64,000 bases of DNA from Sipunculus nudus (lineage: Eukaryota; Annelida; Sipuncula; Golfingiida; Sipunculidae). Numbering within the stretch: the stretch's first letter is position 1; every line of letters begins with the position of its first letter. The stretch is taken from NCBI GenBank assembly GCA_026874595.1, contig CM049318.1:55505250-55569249 (forward strand), read 5' to 3'. A program made the position numbers and the translations under genes. Of the stretch, positions 22,430 through 34,620 are shown in pieces. The notes under the pieces were generated by a model, which saw nothing but the letters and a program-made list of their open reading frames with translations, was not told where the DNA came from and did no database searches.

Positions 22430-22940
22430 AGCAGTAATGCAGTGGAGTCCACACAATCGAAATCCGAGTGCAAGCCCGAGTCCAGGCGACTCGAGTCCAA
22501 GTCCACATCCGAGTCCATGAGGTTCGAGCCCAAGTCCACCTTCATAGAGTCCGAGACATTTGGAAAACGAGTCTACGTCCGAATCCAAGTCCAACACAAA
22601 TACAAGAAAGGAACAAAAACGGACATTTGCAGATTATCGTGTGCATTTTTAAGTTAGTTCACGCATGCTTTTCTATAATGGTAAATCACATCTATTGCTC
22701 CCGATGTTGAGTAATGCTTGGTATGTAAAGTGTTATTATTTTGTAATATTCTGTTGGTATTTCGCACATGTTCATAAGTCTGTGATATGTGACAGAGTTA
22801 ATTGTTATTTATATGACTTCAGATGGACTCGGCCTTACCTCTAAGAATGAGTGCGAGTCCGAGTCCTTGGACCCTCGAGTCCATGTCCGAATCCCTAAAA
22901 AAGTGGACTCGTGTCCAAGTCCGGACTCGATTCTTACATC
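22430..22940. repeat. Degenerate (GAGTCC)n blocks, partly opposed
   Basis: 22,440-22,590 is full of GAGTCC/AAGTCC hexamers on the plus strand. 22,820-22,935 carries the same hexamers, many as GGACTC on the plus strand. Low-complexity minisatellite; open frames across it are artefacts of hexamer periodicity. Confidence 0.7.
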
Positions 22941-22941
22941 G

Positions 22942-23176
22942 CTGATTGTCAGAATATAGTATGAAACAACTGTGTTGCCTTGGAAAGGTCGAAACTGGAG
23001 TAGTCATGAGTGCTTGTTTCAGCTGACCAAACGACGACTGATACTCTTGTGTCCATGCTAAGGGTAGTATTTTGGCTGTCAAGTTATCTGATGGTTATAG
23101 AATGTCACTGACGAACTCACGTACATCATGAACACAAGTCGGGGTTGGCCACGATTTAACAGCCTCAGTATTTCCG
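22942..23176 (-). pseudogene. Relic of a Ty3/gypsy pol (RT to RNase H junction)
   Basis: On the minus strand, EAVKSWPTPTCVHDVREFVS (from about 23,167) resembles the conserved gypsy segment with the W-P-P and LR-F-LG pattern that follows reverse transcriptase. It is followed in the same frame, after one stop and an apparent deletion, by WTQEYQSSFGQLKQALMTTP and FILYSDNQ, the usual lead-in to RNase H. It is too short and broken to function and belongs to a different gypsy lineage from the intact element. Confidence 0.7.
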
Positions 23177-24983
23177 GATCATTACATATGTCTTCCCTCT
23201 TACATCCTAACCTTAATATGTCCCTTTCTTCTGGGACAGACGATATTAAATTGTATTCATTTTTAGCTTTAATTGTTTAAGGGTATTCTCCGACCGTGAC
23301 AGCTTGTAGACGTTCTCATACGGATAAAATACAATAACACAGACATTTAGTTTTACATTTACAAAATAGCCGGAAGGTCTGCCAGAATTTAGAATTATTA
23401 TACATTTAACAATAATAATATATAACCAGTTAAAGATAATCGAAAATTTGAATGTCCCCGCATCCAATTCTGGTTCGCAAAGGTAAACATCACCACTGAC
23501 CAGGTCTTTAAGAAAAACATACGGATGTATCAATTTCTTGCCACGAGCACAGCGTCAGAAAATAAATGAAAAAAATGTCTTATTATCATGCATGTCTTAT
23601 TGAGTAAGCATCCCTGTGAAAATCTATATTTCATTTTAACTTTTATAATAAAAAATAATTCCTCATCCATTAAATACATCCGCCAACACCGGTTACCGAG
23701 TTTATATATATCAGCTAGTTTTTCATATGCCAAAACATGATTCATGCTCCAAATCCATGGTATACCTTTTACTTAAGATATGGAGATTTGCGGACTACTC
23801 AACTTTGCAGGTGCTCAAGTTCATCCATTTCCTTTTATGCAGAGACCATAGCTATTAGCCTAAGGGCCATAGGGTGGGGTCTTCACCCTAGGCCCGCTAC
23901 CCAGGCAGTGACCATATCCCACCCCCAAAGTCTGACCCATTGTCACCACAACGCTGTGACTTAATTATTGTATTACATGTTTAAGTAAGGAGTATAACCA
24001 GATGATTGTATTTAAAATTTATTGTAACTTTGAGTATCATGTTTAGATGTTAGCGTGAGAACTTAAGTTGGAGAGCATACGTGCCTCGTTTAATGTTAAT
24101 TTCAGTACAGTTTTGTTCCGTGAGAGCCGTCTCTGTTTAGACGATCTCTATGGTAACGTTGTTTATTGTGGAGACCAAAGGTTGAACACCTGCTCAGTTT
24201 CTTTTTCTCAGGGTTTATTCTCTGGAGGCGTGTCCATCTTAATATTCATGTATTTATTGACAGTCGGCATAATCGAATGTAGCAATTGGCCAGAAGACGG
24301 TCGGAATTTGTGACGTCAGCATGTATAAGCCGTGATTCAGAAGAAATTCGGTACAATTGCCTGTTCAGCGCATCCGTTAGATGGAGTCTGACAATGTCTG
24401 CAGTCTAGAGGAAAGTCTGATCTCATCAGAGTCTTGACAGCTGAGAGATGATGTGTATAAGCGTAAATGGTCGGTGTTTGAGGAAGGCCACGCTGATAAC
24501 TCTGTAATAGACTTAGTGATTTTCTGTTTCTTATTGGACGTTTATGATCTTCAGTGTTTATATATATCGAGCGCCTCTTCCGAGGGAGAACGGGAGACAA
24601 AATTTAACGTGTAATCATATTATATCTAAACCTAAGATCGATATTTTGATGATTATCTTTACTTACAAAAATCATTTCATCATTTTTATTCAATATCTAT
24701 CGAGCGCCATATAATCATCCAGTTTCAGTCTAACATCATTGCAAATGTTAAGAAAATTATAAAATTTTCACCAAGTGTTCCCCTTGAAAAAGCGATCGCT
24801 GGACTTATTTTCCCTTTAAAATTTCTACGCACGTGAGGGTTTGAAAGCACTCTCTTCGCAGCTGTCATACTTCTACAACGCAGGCTAATATTAGTCATCT
24901 TATGCCACTGCATTGGGTAAATCTTATCGGAAAAACGAGTATTCTCGTAATTGTCCACATATTTTAATTAAAATATATACTCT

Positions 24984-24985
<2 letters not shown>
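23177..24985. other. Anonymous intergenic sequence
   Basis: No recognised gene. Several frames of 60-95 codons show no family resemblance. An ATG-less frame near 24,068-24,313 has a hydrophobic stretch but nothing else to support it. Confidence 0.4.

Positions 24986-25057
<72 letters not shown>
24986..25057. repeat. (AT)n microsatellite
   Basis: About 70 bp of uninterrupted AT dinucleotides. Confidence 0.97.
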
Positions 25058-25062
<5 letters not shown>

Positions 25063-26683
25063 GCCTAATTTTACAGTGTTTATTTCAAGGCCCCATCAAG
25101 ACTGCCCCGGATCTGTCTTGGGTTACCATAGCAATCGAATGTTTATCAAGATTGTTCTCAAAACGTTCTTGGGTATTGAAAGCCGACTTGACTCAAGACT
25201 AGGTCTTAAAGTCCGGTCCTTAACTCTAGACTGTCTTGAGATGTATATTGAAACCCACTCCAAATACACATGGACTGTGTGTACATCAACGCAAGCCATA
25301 ATTTGCATATTAACATTTAAGAGACTGACTAAACTGTCGCTGTTATGGTTTCTTTTTAATCATTGACCGGGCATACCTAGGTCTAGACACAATATGCGAC
25401 CAGTTATCATGGCTAGTTCTTGAGATCTCGAAAAAATAGAATTTTCGTCAATGGCGGTCCTAATTTGCATATAACAAAATCTGCCCAAGGTCGTTGTGGG
25501 GACAACCGGACTCAAAAGTATCAGTGGACCCCTAACGTCATAAATCCATAAAAAAACTTGTACTTTAGACAATTCATAGGTAGCCCTTACTGGTATCTGG
25601 ACTACATGTGCCATTTCAAAGTATACGACAGGTGTATTGGAGAAAGTTAGTCTATGTATCGGTGCAACGATTTCACATAACCCCTCTCCTGTTTAACCCC
25701 CCCCCCGTAACTTGAAACTGATTTCAGATTACCCCTTATGATAAAAGATTGCCCCTTTAAAACATTTGTTTCTTTATGTTTATTTACATAATATTCATAT
25801 GACTTAGTTTTTATTTTCAAATGTAATTTGAATCTTTGTATATCTTCTGTTTACAAGTAATTTGTCATGCGCATTGGCGAAGTGTGAGGGTAAATAAAAA
25901 TATAATTTACCATATAGTTAAAATTATGCGAAAACTTTTATTTTTCACATATTGATTCCATCTTTTAAATCTTATACTTTTCACGTGGTTTATTGGAATA
26001 CTATTCCATGAAATAAAAGCATTATAATTTGACATTTCATTAAATCAGCAAAGAGGTTATCTAAACAGTTTCGGGTAACTTAAAAGTAGGTTACACCCGA
26101 CGGCATTCTTTTTTAGGGGGGGGGGGGCTGAAATTTTTACATCGGGATGGTTTTGCTAGAAAACTTTGGTACTCAGTCAACATGAACAATAAAAAGTAGC
26201 CTGTGACGATAAACATTATTTCAAATGTATAGGAACCTTTGAAGTAGTTGAGTAACAAGTTACAACAATGGGAAACTGGTTGATAGTCAGGTATGCTTCA
26301 TTATATTTGAGTCTGATGGAATGCTTCATTACACAAATATACAAAATTAATTGAAAAGTAATTGTTACAACAACACATGCCATATTAGATCTATCTGCGA
26401 GTAAGTCCAGTCGTGGTCAGTCAACTGTTCTCCGACGAATAATGACTTTAATAGTCCAAATAATAATAGAAGTCGTTTTTTAAAGGCAATAATAAGAATC
26501 AACAAAATGCAATAAAAGTTATTCACATATGATATGAACATAGAGGCAAAAAAAAAAACAGTCTTTCTTTAAGATTTGTGTCCCACAACTGGGTCTCGGA
26601 CTGCAACAGGACAGCCTTGCCTGGTCCCCCTCTGGGCGGACACCCCGCTATACACAACTGATAAAGGGGTATTACTGTATGCG
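25058..26683. other. Anonymous intergenic sequence
   Basis: Nothing recognised apart from C- and G-homopolymers near 25,700 and 26,117. Confidence 0.4.
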
Positions 26684-26685
26684 AA

Positions 26686-26717
<32 letters not shown>

Positions 26718-26810
26718 AATGTATATATATAAATATATATATATTTTTAGAGAGAGAATATATATATAATATATATATATACATATGTGTTATATATATA
26801 TATATACATC
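26684..26810. repeat. (GTATAT)n and (TA)n microsatellite
   Basis: Hexamer GTATAT repeats pass into TA dinucleotides with a short GAGAGA interruption. Confidence 0.9.
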
Positions 26811-28273
26811 AGTAAAAACTCACATATAATCGATTATTAATTGATAAGTGTATGTACCGGTTATATCCGGTATATAACGTAACATGGCTGAGGGTAGAGC
26901 ACCAGGATTATGCCTGTGATGTTGTAAACAGTATGGGTGCATCTGGCTCTGTCACCAGGTGGATAAAGCTTTACATAACTGCAAAGACTGAGGTGTGCTA
27001 ATCATGGATGAGCAAATGGGCACTGGCTAGTTTAGAGCAAAGCAGAATGAGATAAGGAGCATGCCATGCGGCATTTGATATCTATTCTTGTGTACACAAC
27101 CATGATGTAGAGCTGACTCCCTCTGTACAGTTCCATACCCTTCCCTTTTAGCTAATTATCTGATCATCGCTGGACAGGATTAAGCCCTTTGTCAAATTAA
27201 AGGTGTGAACTAAGGTGAGCAAGTACTTACTGTCGTCTATAGCTATTGCAGCTAGTGATGAGTAGTGTAACTCTAAGCATTCAAACTTAATAGAAATTGA
27301 TTGTTTTATGCTTAAGTTTTATTTTATGTTTCCGTATAGCAGTATATGCACCGTAAATATGTTTAAACTGCAATCATGTTGTTAGCTAAATATTTGAATA
27401 TTTTGAATTTATAATTACTCTAAATATTTTAAGGAGACACAATGGCAATATTTGATTAGTGTGTCCCAGTTACTCCAGTGACATTACCAGTGATATGGCT
27501 GTAAATATTTGTATTTTGGTAAGTGGTAATTCTTTAAAATAAAAAAAATGCATGGTAATTCTTTGACACTTGTCCTTACCTGTGAAAAAACTGGAAAATG
27601 TCCTACCATCAACTATACATGCAACGCTATCTAATCAAAGGGTCATTCATTATTAATATCTGAAAATAAATTATATTTTTTTAGTTAACTATCTTTTTTA
27701 TTTCCGGGTTGAATGCAGGCTGACTTTTGGTGAAAATGCGGGATGGGGCGGGGCGGGGCTGGTGCGGACTAAAAGCTAAATATGCGGGGCGGGGGCGGTT
27801 CGATTTTTTCTTTATAGGTGCGAGGCGGTGCGGGTCTATGTTAAGGTGACATCTGCTACATTGAATTATACTAAGAATAACCGGGTGAATTGACCGGGTT
27901 GTTGTTTGATTCGATTCGGCTCGTCAATTTAAAGTTTACTGTTTTTCCTATATCTCTGACAGCTCTAGAATATTTATCTGGATAATATGGCTTCATTGTA
28001 TGAGCATACCTCATCGTTTGTAATCGATTATTTAAAAAAAAGGAACGAATTAAATATTAAAGAAAACAATCAATCATCAACGGTGTAATGGATTAATTGA
28101 AAAACCTAATATATATGTGTGTGTGTGTGTGTGTTTGTAAAATGCCGTTCTCAAATCACGGTGCAATAGGTCTGCGTTCTTGCAGATGTTTACACAGAAG
28201 GTGGGATGGAAAGCTTATATATTAGTATATATATATATATATAAAGCTTATATATCAAGTTACTTGACGGTTC

Positions 28274-28276
<3 letters not shown>
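26811..28276. other. Anonymous intergenic sequence
   Basis: No gene seen; contains the G-rich tract listed separately and a short (GT)n near 28,117-28,134. Confidence 0.4.
27740..27835. repeat. G-rich tract with quadruplex potential
   Basis: Runs of four G at 27745, 27750 and 27755, spaced by single C, then GGGG and GGGGG at 27786 and 27791. A GGGGCG-type minisatellite remnant in AT-rich surroundings. Confidence 0.6.
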
Positions 28277-28327
<51 letters not shown>

Positions 28328-28523
28328 CATTTCTGAAAGGACTTGGTTTTCATTCCAGGATCCTAGTGCTCGATACATAAAAGTAGAGCTGCTAGAAGTC
28401 AATAAATACATCAATGTATTACTGTCAAAACCCGCAAGTTACGTGCACACTGCATGGCAATTACACGATGATGATTGCAGGCAGATGTTCTGTCAAATGC
28501 AGGTGCGTAGCCCGAGGGGGGTA

Positions 28524-28604
<81 letters not shown>
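28277..28604. repeat. Two (TA)n microsatellites
   Basis: TA runs at about 28,278-28,325 and 28,520-28,604. The first is followed by CTGAAAGGACTTGGTTTT, which also follows the (TA)n ending at 29,714, so microsatellite and flank have been copied together. Confidence 0.9.
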
Positions 28605-28609
<5 letters not shown>

Positions 28610-28634
28610 ATCAAATTGCATTTGCTTTATATTA

Positions 28635-29502
28635 CCACTGGCGAATTCAGTTGGGGGCGTCCCCTTTGAGCTGCAACATCTCTCATTTGATCGATATCTT
28701 TTCCAAAATTTCCAAGTATTTTTTTAAAATTTCTTTTTAATTTAATTAAACTAAATAGCAGTTCTATTTTATTTTAGTTATCCACAAATTATAACTTTCA
28801 AATTAATTATTTGAGGATATTTATGAAGAGCTGAAGAATAATTTAAAAACCCCATTCTCTGGTTGGAGTCGACCGTAAAACAATATCACGGCTCCTCTGC
28901 TGATACCGGTATTCGAACTATAAGTAATCGAACTCCCGATCTATACTGTTTCGGGTCTAGTGTTCTGTCGAAACCAAGGACATTGGTAAAGTTCAACATA
29001 AGACTACAACATATTTATTTTTTTCCCCAAGCATTACATTTAAAAGATAATATTTTGCAAATCATAAACCACTGGCGAATTCAGTTGGGGGCGTCCCCTT
29101 TGAGCTGCAACATCTCTCATTTGATCGATATCTTTTCCAAAATTTCCAAGTATTTTTTTAAAATTTCTTTTTAATTTAATTAAACTAAATAGCAGTTCTA
29201 TTTTATTTTAGTTATCCACAAATTATAACTTTCAAATTAATTATTTGAGGATATTTATGAAGAGCTGAAGAATAATTTAAAAACCCCATTCTCTGGTTGG
29301 AGTCGACCGTAAAACAATATCACGGCTCCTCTGCTGATACCGGTATTCGAACTATAAGTAATCGAACTCCCGATCTATACTGTTTCGGGTCTAGTGTTCT
29401 GTCGAAACCAAGGACATTGGTAAAGTTCAACATAAGACTACAACATATTTATTTTTTTCCCCAAGCATTACATTTAAAAGATAATATTTTGCAAATCATA
29501 AA
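28635..29502. repeat. Exact 434 bp tandem duplication
   Basis: 28,635-29,068 is repeated directly as 29,069-29,502. I saw no difference between the copies; the peptide frame starting at 28,863 recurs unchanged at 29,297. Either a very recent duplication or an assembly error. Content is non-coding. Confidence 0.92.
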
Positions 29503-29640
29503 CCTAGATGCGCCTTTTCGCCATTGACATTACATATTCAAAATAACGAAATTTTATATCCAAAGTTTGAAGAAAAATATATATTAAATATTGAACCCCT
29601 CTACAGTTAGACCAGATTAAAACGTAAAGGTTACATGACA

Positions 29641-29642
<2 letters not shown>

Positions 29643-29714
<72 letters not shown>
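29643..29714. repeat. (AT)n microsatellite
   Basis: About 70 bp of AT dinucleotides; a shorter one follows at 29,763-29,782. Confidence 0.97.
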
Positions 29715-29716
<2 letters not shown>

Positions 29717-30174
29717 CTGAAAGGACTTGGTTTTATTCCATGATCAGATTTTTCTATTAATTATATATATATATATATATAAATATTATATTTGATATCT
29801 ATTTAAAATATATATATTTATCCTATATTAGCGCTCCCCCCCCCCCAACACATACAAACGTCAGTTTTCAAATTTCTGGATCCGCCACTGATAACAGCCC
29901 CCTCCCGCGTTCCTGGCTTCATCAATGTAATGAAGCTGTGTTTTCTGTCCAAAAACGGGATCTTATATTAACATGAATAATACATAAATATTGAGTGCAG
30001 TGTCCGTTACCTTGTTGTACCCGAGTTTAATCACCGCATGGCGTGCGGGGATACCGGGGTTTCGGGACAGAATTGCCAACGCTGGAACAATGACGTGTAT
30101 AGTTAATAAAAGTGATTCAGTTCAGTCTGTCAGTACTTGTTTGAGAGGCAGCACCTGTGCATCAACAGAACTTG

Positions 30175-30364
30175 GTGAGTTTTCCATTCCTTAGTCATAT
30201 CGGTCTCTTTTGTTTGCAGTTTTGCTTGACATGCTTCTTTTATAATCTACAACCAACCGACGTTTACAGGGATAATAGTACAAATCACCATTTGCGAGTG
30301 GACTGATTTTTGTTTTTAATTTTACCATAATACTTATGGTGTTTGAATATGACTGGTTTGTAGA

Positions 30365-30410
<46 letters not shown>

Positions 30411-31079
30411 TTGAGAGAGAGAGGGTGTGTGTGTGTGTGGGGGGGGGGGGCCGTGAGGATGGCGTGTGTGTGTGTGATTTGAAAAACACAAACCGGAAAA
30501 GTGAGTAATGTAATTTTTAAATACCGAGCAGACAAACGCACAGCACAGCTATTTCTTTCTTTTTACGGACTGGACCTTTAATCACCTGTTGATCAGTTTG
30601 ACCTGAAGACCAGTTTAGTTTCATCCCAAAAACGAAAGATGGCGCAAACAAATCTTCTTTTTTATGTTTGCGTTGCAGCCCCTATGGTGGCCCTACGAGT
30701 TTGCCCCGTAAAGTTTGGTCAGATCTGACAAAAGTGATTCAGATCACGATATTCGGTGTTCAGCGTTAGGACATGCGGCAACCTATGCATATTAGACATA
30801 ATACAGTTGTGTTGAATGGGATCATAAATTGTCACTAATTGTTCAGAATGTATGCAAATATTGACACTTACTCTCCAGAAAATCAGATAATTGTTCCCTT
30901 CATCTTCATTAGCTAATTCTTTACAGCCTGGTAAGGCATGCCAGAAAGGCTTACGAGGGTCTATTCTTGGGCGATGTATGAATATATGAATATGTGAATA
31001 TATGATTATATGAATATATTGTGTTCAGTTTTTATCAACATCATAAACATACATTCAACCGGTCTCTATTAATTTTCAG
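30175..31079 (+). other. Possible 5' UTR intron of the GT92 gene
   Basis: A consensus donor (CTTG|GTGAGT) at 30175 and a good acceptor (TTAATTTTCAG) ending at 31079 bracket a 905 bp interval just before the GT92 frame. Joining would put a non-coding exon upstream, with the start codon 99 bp into the second exon. The 5' limit of the first exon is not determined. Confidence 0.4.
30362..30475. repeat. Compound TA / TG / GA microsatellite
   Basis: TA repeats pass into TG, GAGAGA, TG again and a G-run; the frames read across it are artefacts. Confidence 0.95.
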
Positions 31080-31177
31080 GGACGCCACAAATGACTGGCT
31101 GGACTGCATGTACCTAGAGCATTTAACGATTTGCAATTTTGGAAATTCGTATTGCTTCATTGAACCAGTTCAGAAAG

Positions 31178-32437
31178 ATGAGAAGTATTCGTGCTTTACA
31201 TTTGGTTGTGATAACCCTGGTGCTAGCTGGATTTCTGGTCATAATCAAACAAATATTACCTTTTTTAAAAATCCCGATGTTTCAAGCCAACAACAAAAAC
31301 GGACAGGAATATTTGATTCATGTTCAGTCAGGTCACGTGATATTTGTTCACGCCAATACATCTTTCATTGACCTCCGTGATGAAACAAAAACTATCCTAC
31401 GAATGTTTGTATACCTGGCAACTGAGAACCATGAGTTACCATCATTTAAATGTATTCTAAAAAGAAACGGAGTTTCATCCAGCATTTCCGGTTCCGGATA
31501 TATAGTCAGTATCAGTAGTGAATATATCATCAAATCCAATCGTACCGCCCAATTTGTTTGTGAGCTACCATTCGACGCCAGATACAAACAGAACAAAGTT
31601 AGGTTGATAAGTTCATCTGGCGAAAAAGGCAAAGTTAAGAAAGTCGGTGCGAAGATTAAAGCAGGGATTAAACGCACTGGGTTTGCAATATGTTTGAACA
31701 CGTTGTATAATTGTTCATCGCCGTATGAAATAGCTGAATGGATTGAAATGCAACGTTTACTTGGCGTCACTAAAGTGTTTATATATGGTATGTACGGTAT
31801 AGCCCCGGATGTTGTCCGGGTGCTGAATCATTACATCAAAATCGGTGTTTTGGAGATCTTGTACTGGAATTTTACTTGGCGCAAAAGCATGTGGGTGAAT
31901 GGACTGGACACAGTTTTAAACCATTGTTTGTACAGTCTTATGGATAAATATGAATATATAGGTGTATACGATTGGGATGAATTTGTAATTCCTGGAGTCA
32001 AAAAGAATGGTGACGAATTCGTGAAATTATATCCAGATTTTATGTCCAGGCTAAAGTCGAAAGCAGGACCGTCGAAATCTGGGTATATGTTCGCTAGAAA
32101 AATGTTCTGTTCGAAAGTGAAAAATGGAAAGGCACTCGAATACAAGTCTTTGAGAGTAATTAATACATACAGTGTCATCGATCATTATCAACCTCAAATG
32201 AAAACAATAATAAAATCCGAAGACGTGACTGTTCTGGCCGCGCATAATCCACGGGAATACCAACCAGGCAAAAGAGGGGTTTATATACATGAAAATATAG
32301 GCATTATTCATCACTACAGGCAATTTACGGAAACCTGTAAAGCTGAGGACAGATCAGCACTTGTATACGCCGATGTGATACAAAAAGCCGTCCGAGACGC
32401 ATTCAAGAGGGCTAATGTGGCTAACGCGCGCCTGTGA
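31178..32437 (+). CDS. Glycosyltransferase family 92 (DUF23-type) protein
   Basis: Predicted Golgi type II membrane enzyme that transfers a sugar to a glycan; in C. elegans a GT92 member is a galactosyltransferase acting on core fucose. Start: the frame is open further upstream, but the first ATG is 31178 in good context (AAAGATGA), giving 419 residues. Residues ~5-30 are a hydrophobic signal anchor (RALHLVVITLVLAGFLVIIK). The catalytic domain runs from about residue 165 to 400: GFAICLNTLYNCSSPYEIAE, EWIEMQRLLGVTKVFIYG, and the metal-binding acidic motif YDWDEFVIP (D265, D267, E268). A near-terminal HENIGIIHHYR also fits the family. The whole coding region is one exon with no stop or frameshift. 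Acceptor and substrate cannot be told. The nearest poly(A)-like hexamer is ATTAAA near 33,103. Confidence 0.88.
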   Translation: MRSIRALHLVVITLVLAGFLVIIKQILPFLKIPMFQANNKNGQEYLIHVQSGHVIFVHANTSFIDLRDETKTILRMFVYLATENHELPSFKCILKRNGVSSSISGSGYIVSISSEYIIKSNRTAQFVCELPFDARYKQNKVRLISSSGEKGKVKKVGAKIKAGIKRTGFAICLNTLYNCSSPYEIAEWIEMQRLLGVTKVFIYGMYGIAPDVVRVLNHYIKIGVLEILYWNFTWRKSMWVNGLDTVLNHCLYSLMDKYEYIGVYDWDEFVIPGVKKNGDEFVKLYPDFMSRLKSKAGPSKSGYMFARKMFCSKVKNGKALEYKSLRVINTYSVIDHYQPQMKTIIKSEDVTVLAAHNPREYQPGKRGVYIHENIGIIHHYRQFTETCKAEDRSALVYADVIQKAVRDAFKRANVANARL

Positions 32438-34254
32438 CGTACACCGGACACCCGTCCCATGACGTTTTATCCCGTTTCGCTCTGCTGCTCTCCATCAACG
32501 TCTTAAGATTGACACTTATTTCATGTTAAAGCCTTGTAAGGTTCTAATTAGGAGACCCCTTTGGAATCATATTTATAAGTGACTTTTAGGTGGTGTAAAC
32601 ATAAAATAATTACCTGTTTGTTGTCTTTGGATGTTTTATGAAACTTACGAAAGGTTGTGGCACCAAAATAATGCTCAATAGTTCTGCATATCCATAATTT
32701 TACCAAGAGTCCTAACTTTTACATAGAAAAGAAGTCCCCATGATTTCATGTAGTGTCCCACAGTCCTTTGCAACTGGATTAAGACTGGGACCCGGTCTGA
32801 TCTTATCGCCGTTGGAGCTGAAAAAAAGCGGGCGTTATTGTTGGTCTGTGCAGGGTACCAGTCGATCAACGTCCGCTCAAAACAAGTTCGTGGTGTTTGT
32901 TACGTCTAAATCACGGCGGGCTTCCAATGATCTCTAGGAATAATGGTTATTAATATATAAAGGTAAGACCCATTTACTACTAAAGACACAAACTGAAGTA
33001 TGTTGATGTGTATATTAAGCAGTTTTAGAGTTATTACACAGTCTTATTGTGCCTGATGGTAATACAGTTGTGGATTCCGCAACAAATCGGAAAGGAGTAT
33101 ACATTAAAACGTCTTCCTTGTAGACGGACAGGATATTGGCATCCATACAGATAATTTGAATATAAATGATGAACTAAAGTTGTCACGGAGTGTCACACCG
33201 CTAAAGATGTGAAAAACCAGGTTCTTTTAAATGTCAAACTAACTGGCTGAACTTATACATACGAACACTCCAAAAAATGAATTAGACAAGAATTAACAAT
33301 AACAAATCAATATATTTAAGAAAGAAAACGCTTACATTTCTCTGGGGAGGCGCTCCATATGTACATGCACTGGTGATAATAAACGTCCGATGATAAACAC
33401 AGAAATAAGCATTGAGTCCTTTATCCACACTACACTGAGTAGTCCCTATGTTTACACTTCTCCTGATCACACGTGACACCGGAATGTTGAATCCCTTGGC
33501 TTACTGCTTGCTCCCGCTGTCTTCACAGTAGAGTCAGTCCACAGATATATGGAACTCCAACCATCAACAGTCCCTCTCACGAGTATAATCGTTTACCTCT
33601 CGAGTTAAAGTTCATGCAACACTCACAGACTATTCTTTCTGGGCGTAGAATCAATGTCTTTCATAGCTGATGCCTCCTAGAATCATCTAGTCTTAGGTAG
33701 CCGAATATGCTTCCACACAGTGATATCCAGTACCTCTACAGTTACGCTTTAAATAAAGTCCTCAGTCTTTTCCTGGAAGTGCTCACAACAGGTAATAAAT
33801 CGCTAGATTTAACAGTACGTCGGCAAAAATACGATACTCGCTCTAAATTCCATTACCGAGTAATCACTCTGGCCTTCCTCATACACCGACGCTGATAGAC
33901 ATCATTTCACAACTGTGTCTACTTTGACGCACGCAAACCTGCCCCTGGACTGCAGATATCGTCAGGCTGTACCGAACTGTCACGTCCTTTGGGCACCTGT
34001 AGCGAATTTTGTCTTCATCACGACATATATGCATGCCAGCTGACGTCACAAGTCCTGACCGTCCTCTGGCCACTCACGATTCCCTATTATGCCGACTGTC
34101 AATCAAAACATGAATTCTAAACTGCACCGAAATTAACACAAAACGGGACACGTGTGCCCTCTAAAGAAAGTTTTTTACGCTAACATCTAAATACGATACT
34201 CCATATTAATGTACAATATATTATTAAGACAATCATCTGGTTATTCTCCCTAGG
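32438..34254. other. Anonymous sequence after GT92
   Basis: Probably the GT92 3' UTR at first, then unrecognised sequence. Some of 33,500-34,250 may belong to the decayed gypsy element whose integrase starts at 34,620 on the minus strand, but I see no LTR. Confidence 0.4.
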
Positions 34255-34620
34255 AGAATATACAAAACAATAACTACCATCCCATTACATATATGGTGTT
34301 ATGGTGTGGTAGTTAGCTGCTTTACAGATAACACACGACTAACTTTCCCATAAAGTCAGATGTGAACGGACTCCCTATGTCAGTGAGTGCTTCCGCCGGT
34401 TTTGCTAGCCGTGCAAAGACATCGACTAACGCGTCGGCTTCGGTCGCGGTGTCTAAGTTCTTTAAGGCCACTGCCTACGGGCATCGCCTACCGTTGTCCA
34501 TGATGGTCAGTATGTACCGATAACCCTTCTCGGACGTGGGATGGATTGGTCCGACCAAATCCGTGGCGATCCAACAGCCAGGTTACTCAATAAGACCCGG
34601 CACTGGTCTGTTTATATTTA
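34255..34620 (-). pseudogene. Decayed Ty3/gypsy integrase core
   Basis: Minus-strand translation gives WIATDLVGPIHPTSEKGYRY followed by ILTIMDNG, a block matching integrase around its first catalytic Asp. Then come SPFTSDFM, where the second Asp region is expected but altered, and LTTTP...CNGMV, where TTPYHPQ-NG-ER is expected. Stop codons interrupt it. Fossil only, and divergent from the intact element. Confidence 0.75.

Noticed and set aside
23246..24600. Frames of 75-95 codons on both strands
   Set aside because: No recognisable domain, repeat or splice context; indistinguishable from chance.
26570..26680. Possible exon in a GC-richer patch before the (GTATAT)n
   Set aside because: Short, no family resemblance and no convincing pair of splice sites.
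28411..28740. Frames rich in Tyr-Ile repeats
   Set aside because: Translation of (TA)n microsatellite.
31139..31177. Upstream extension of the GT92 frame by 13 codons
   Set aside because: Its first codon is TTG; the first ATG at 31178 has a good context and directly precedes the signal anchor.
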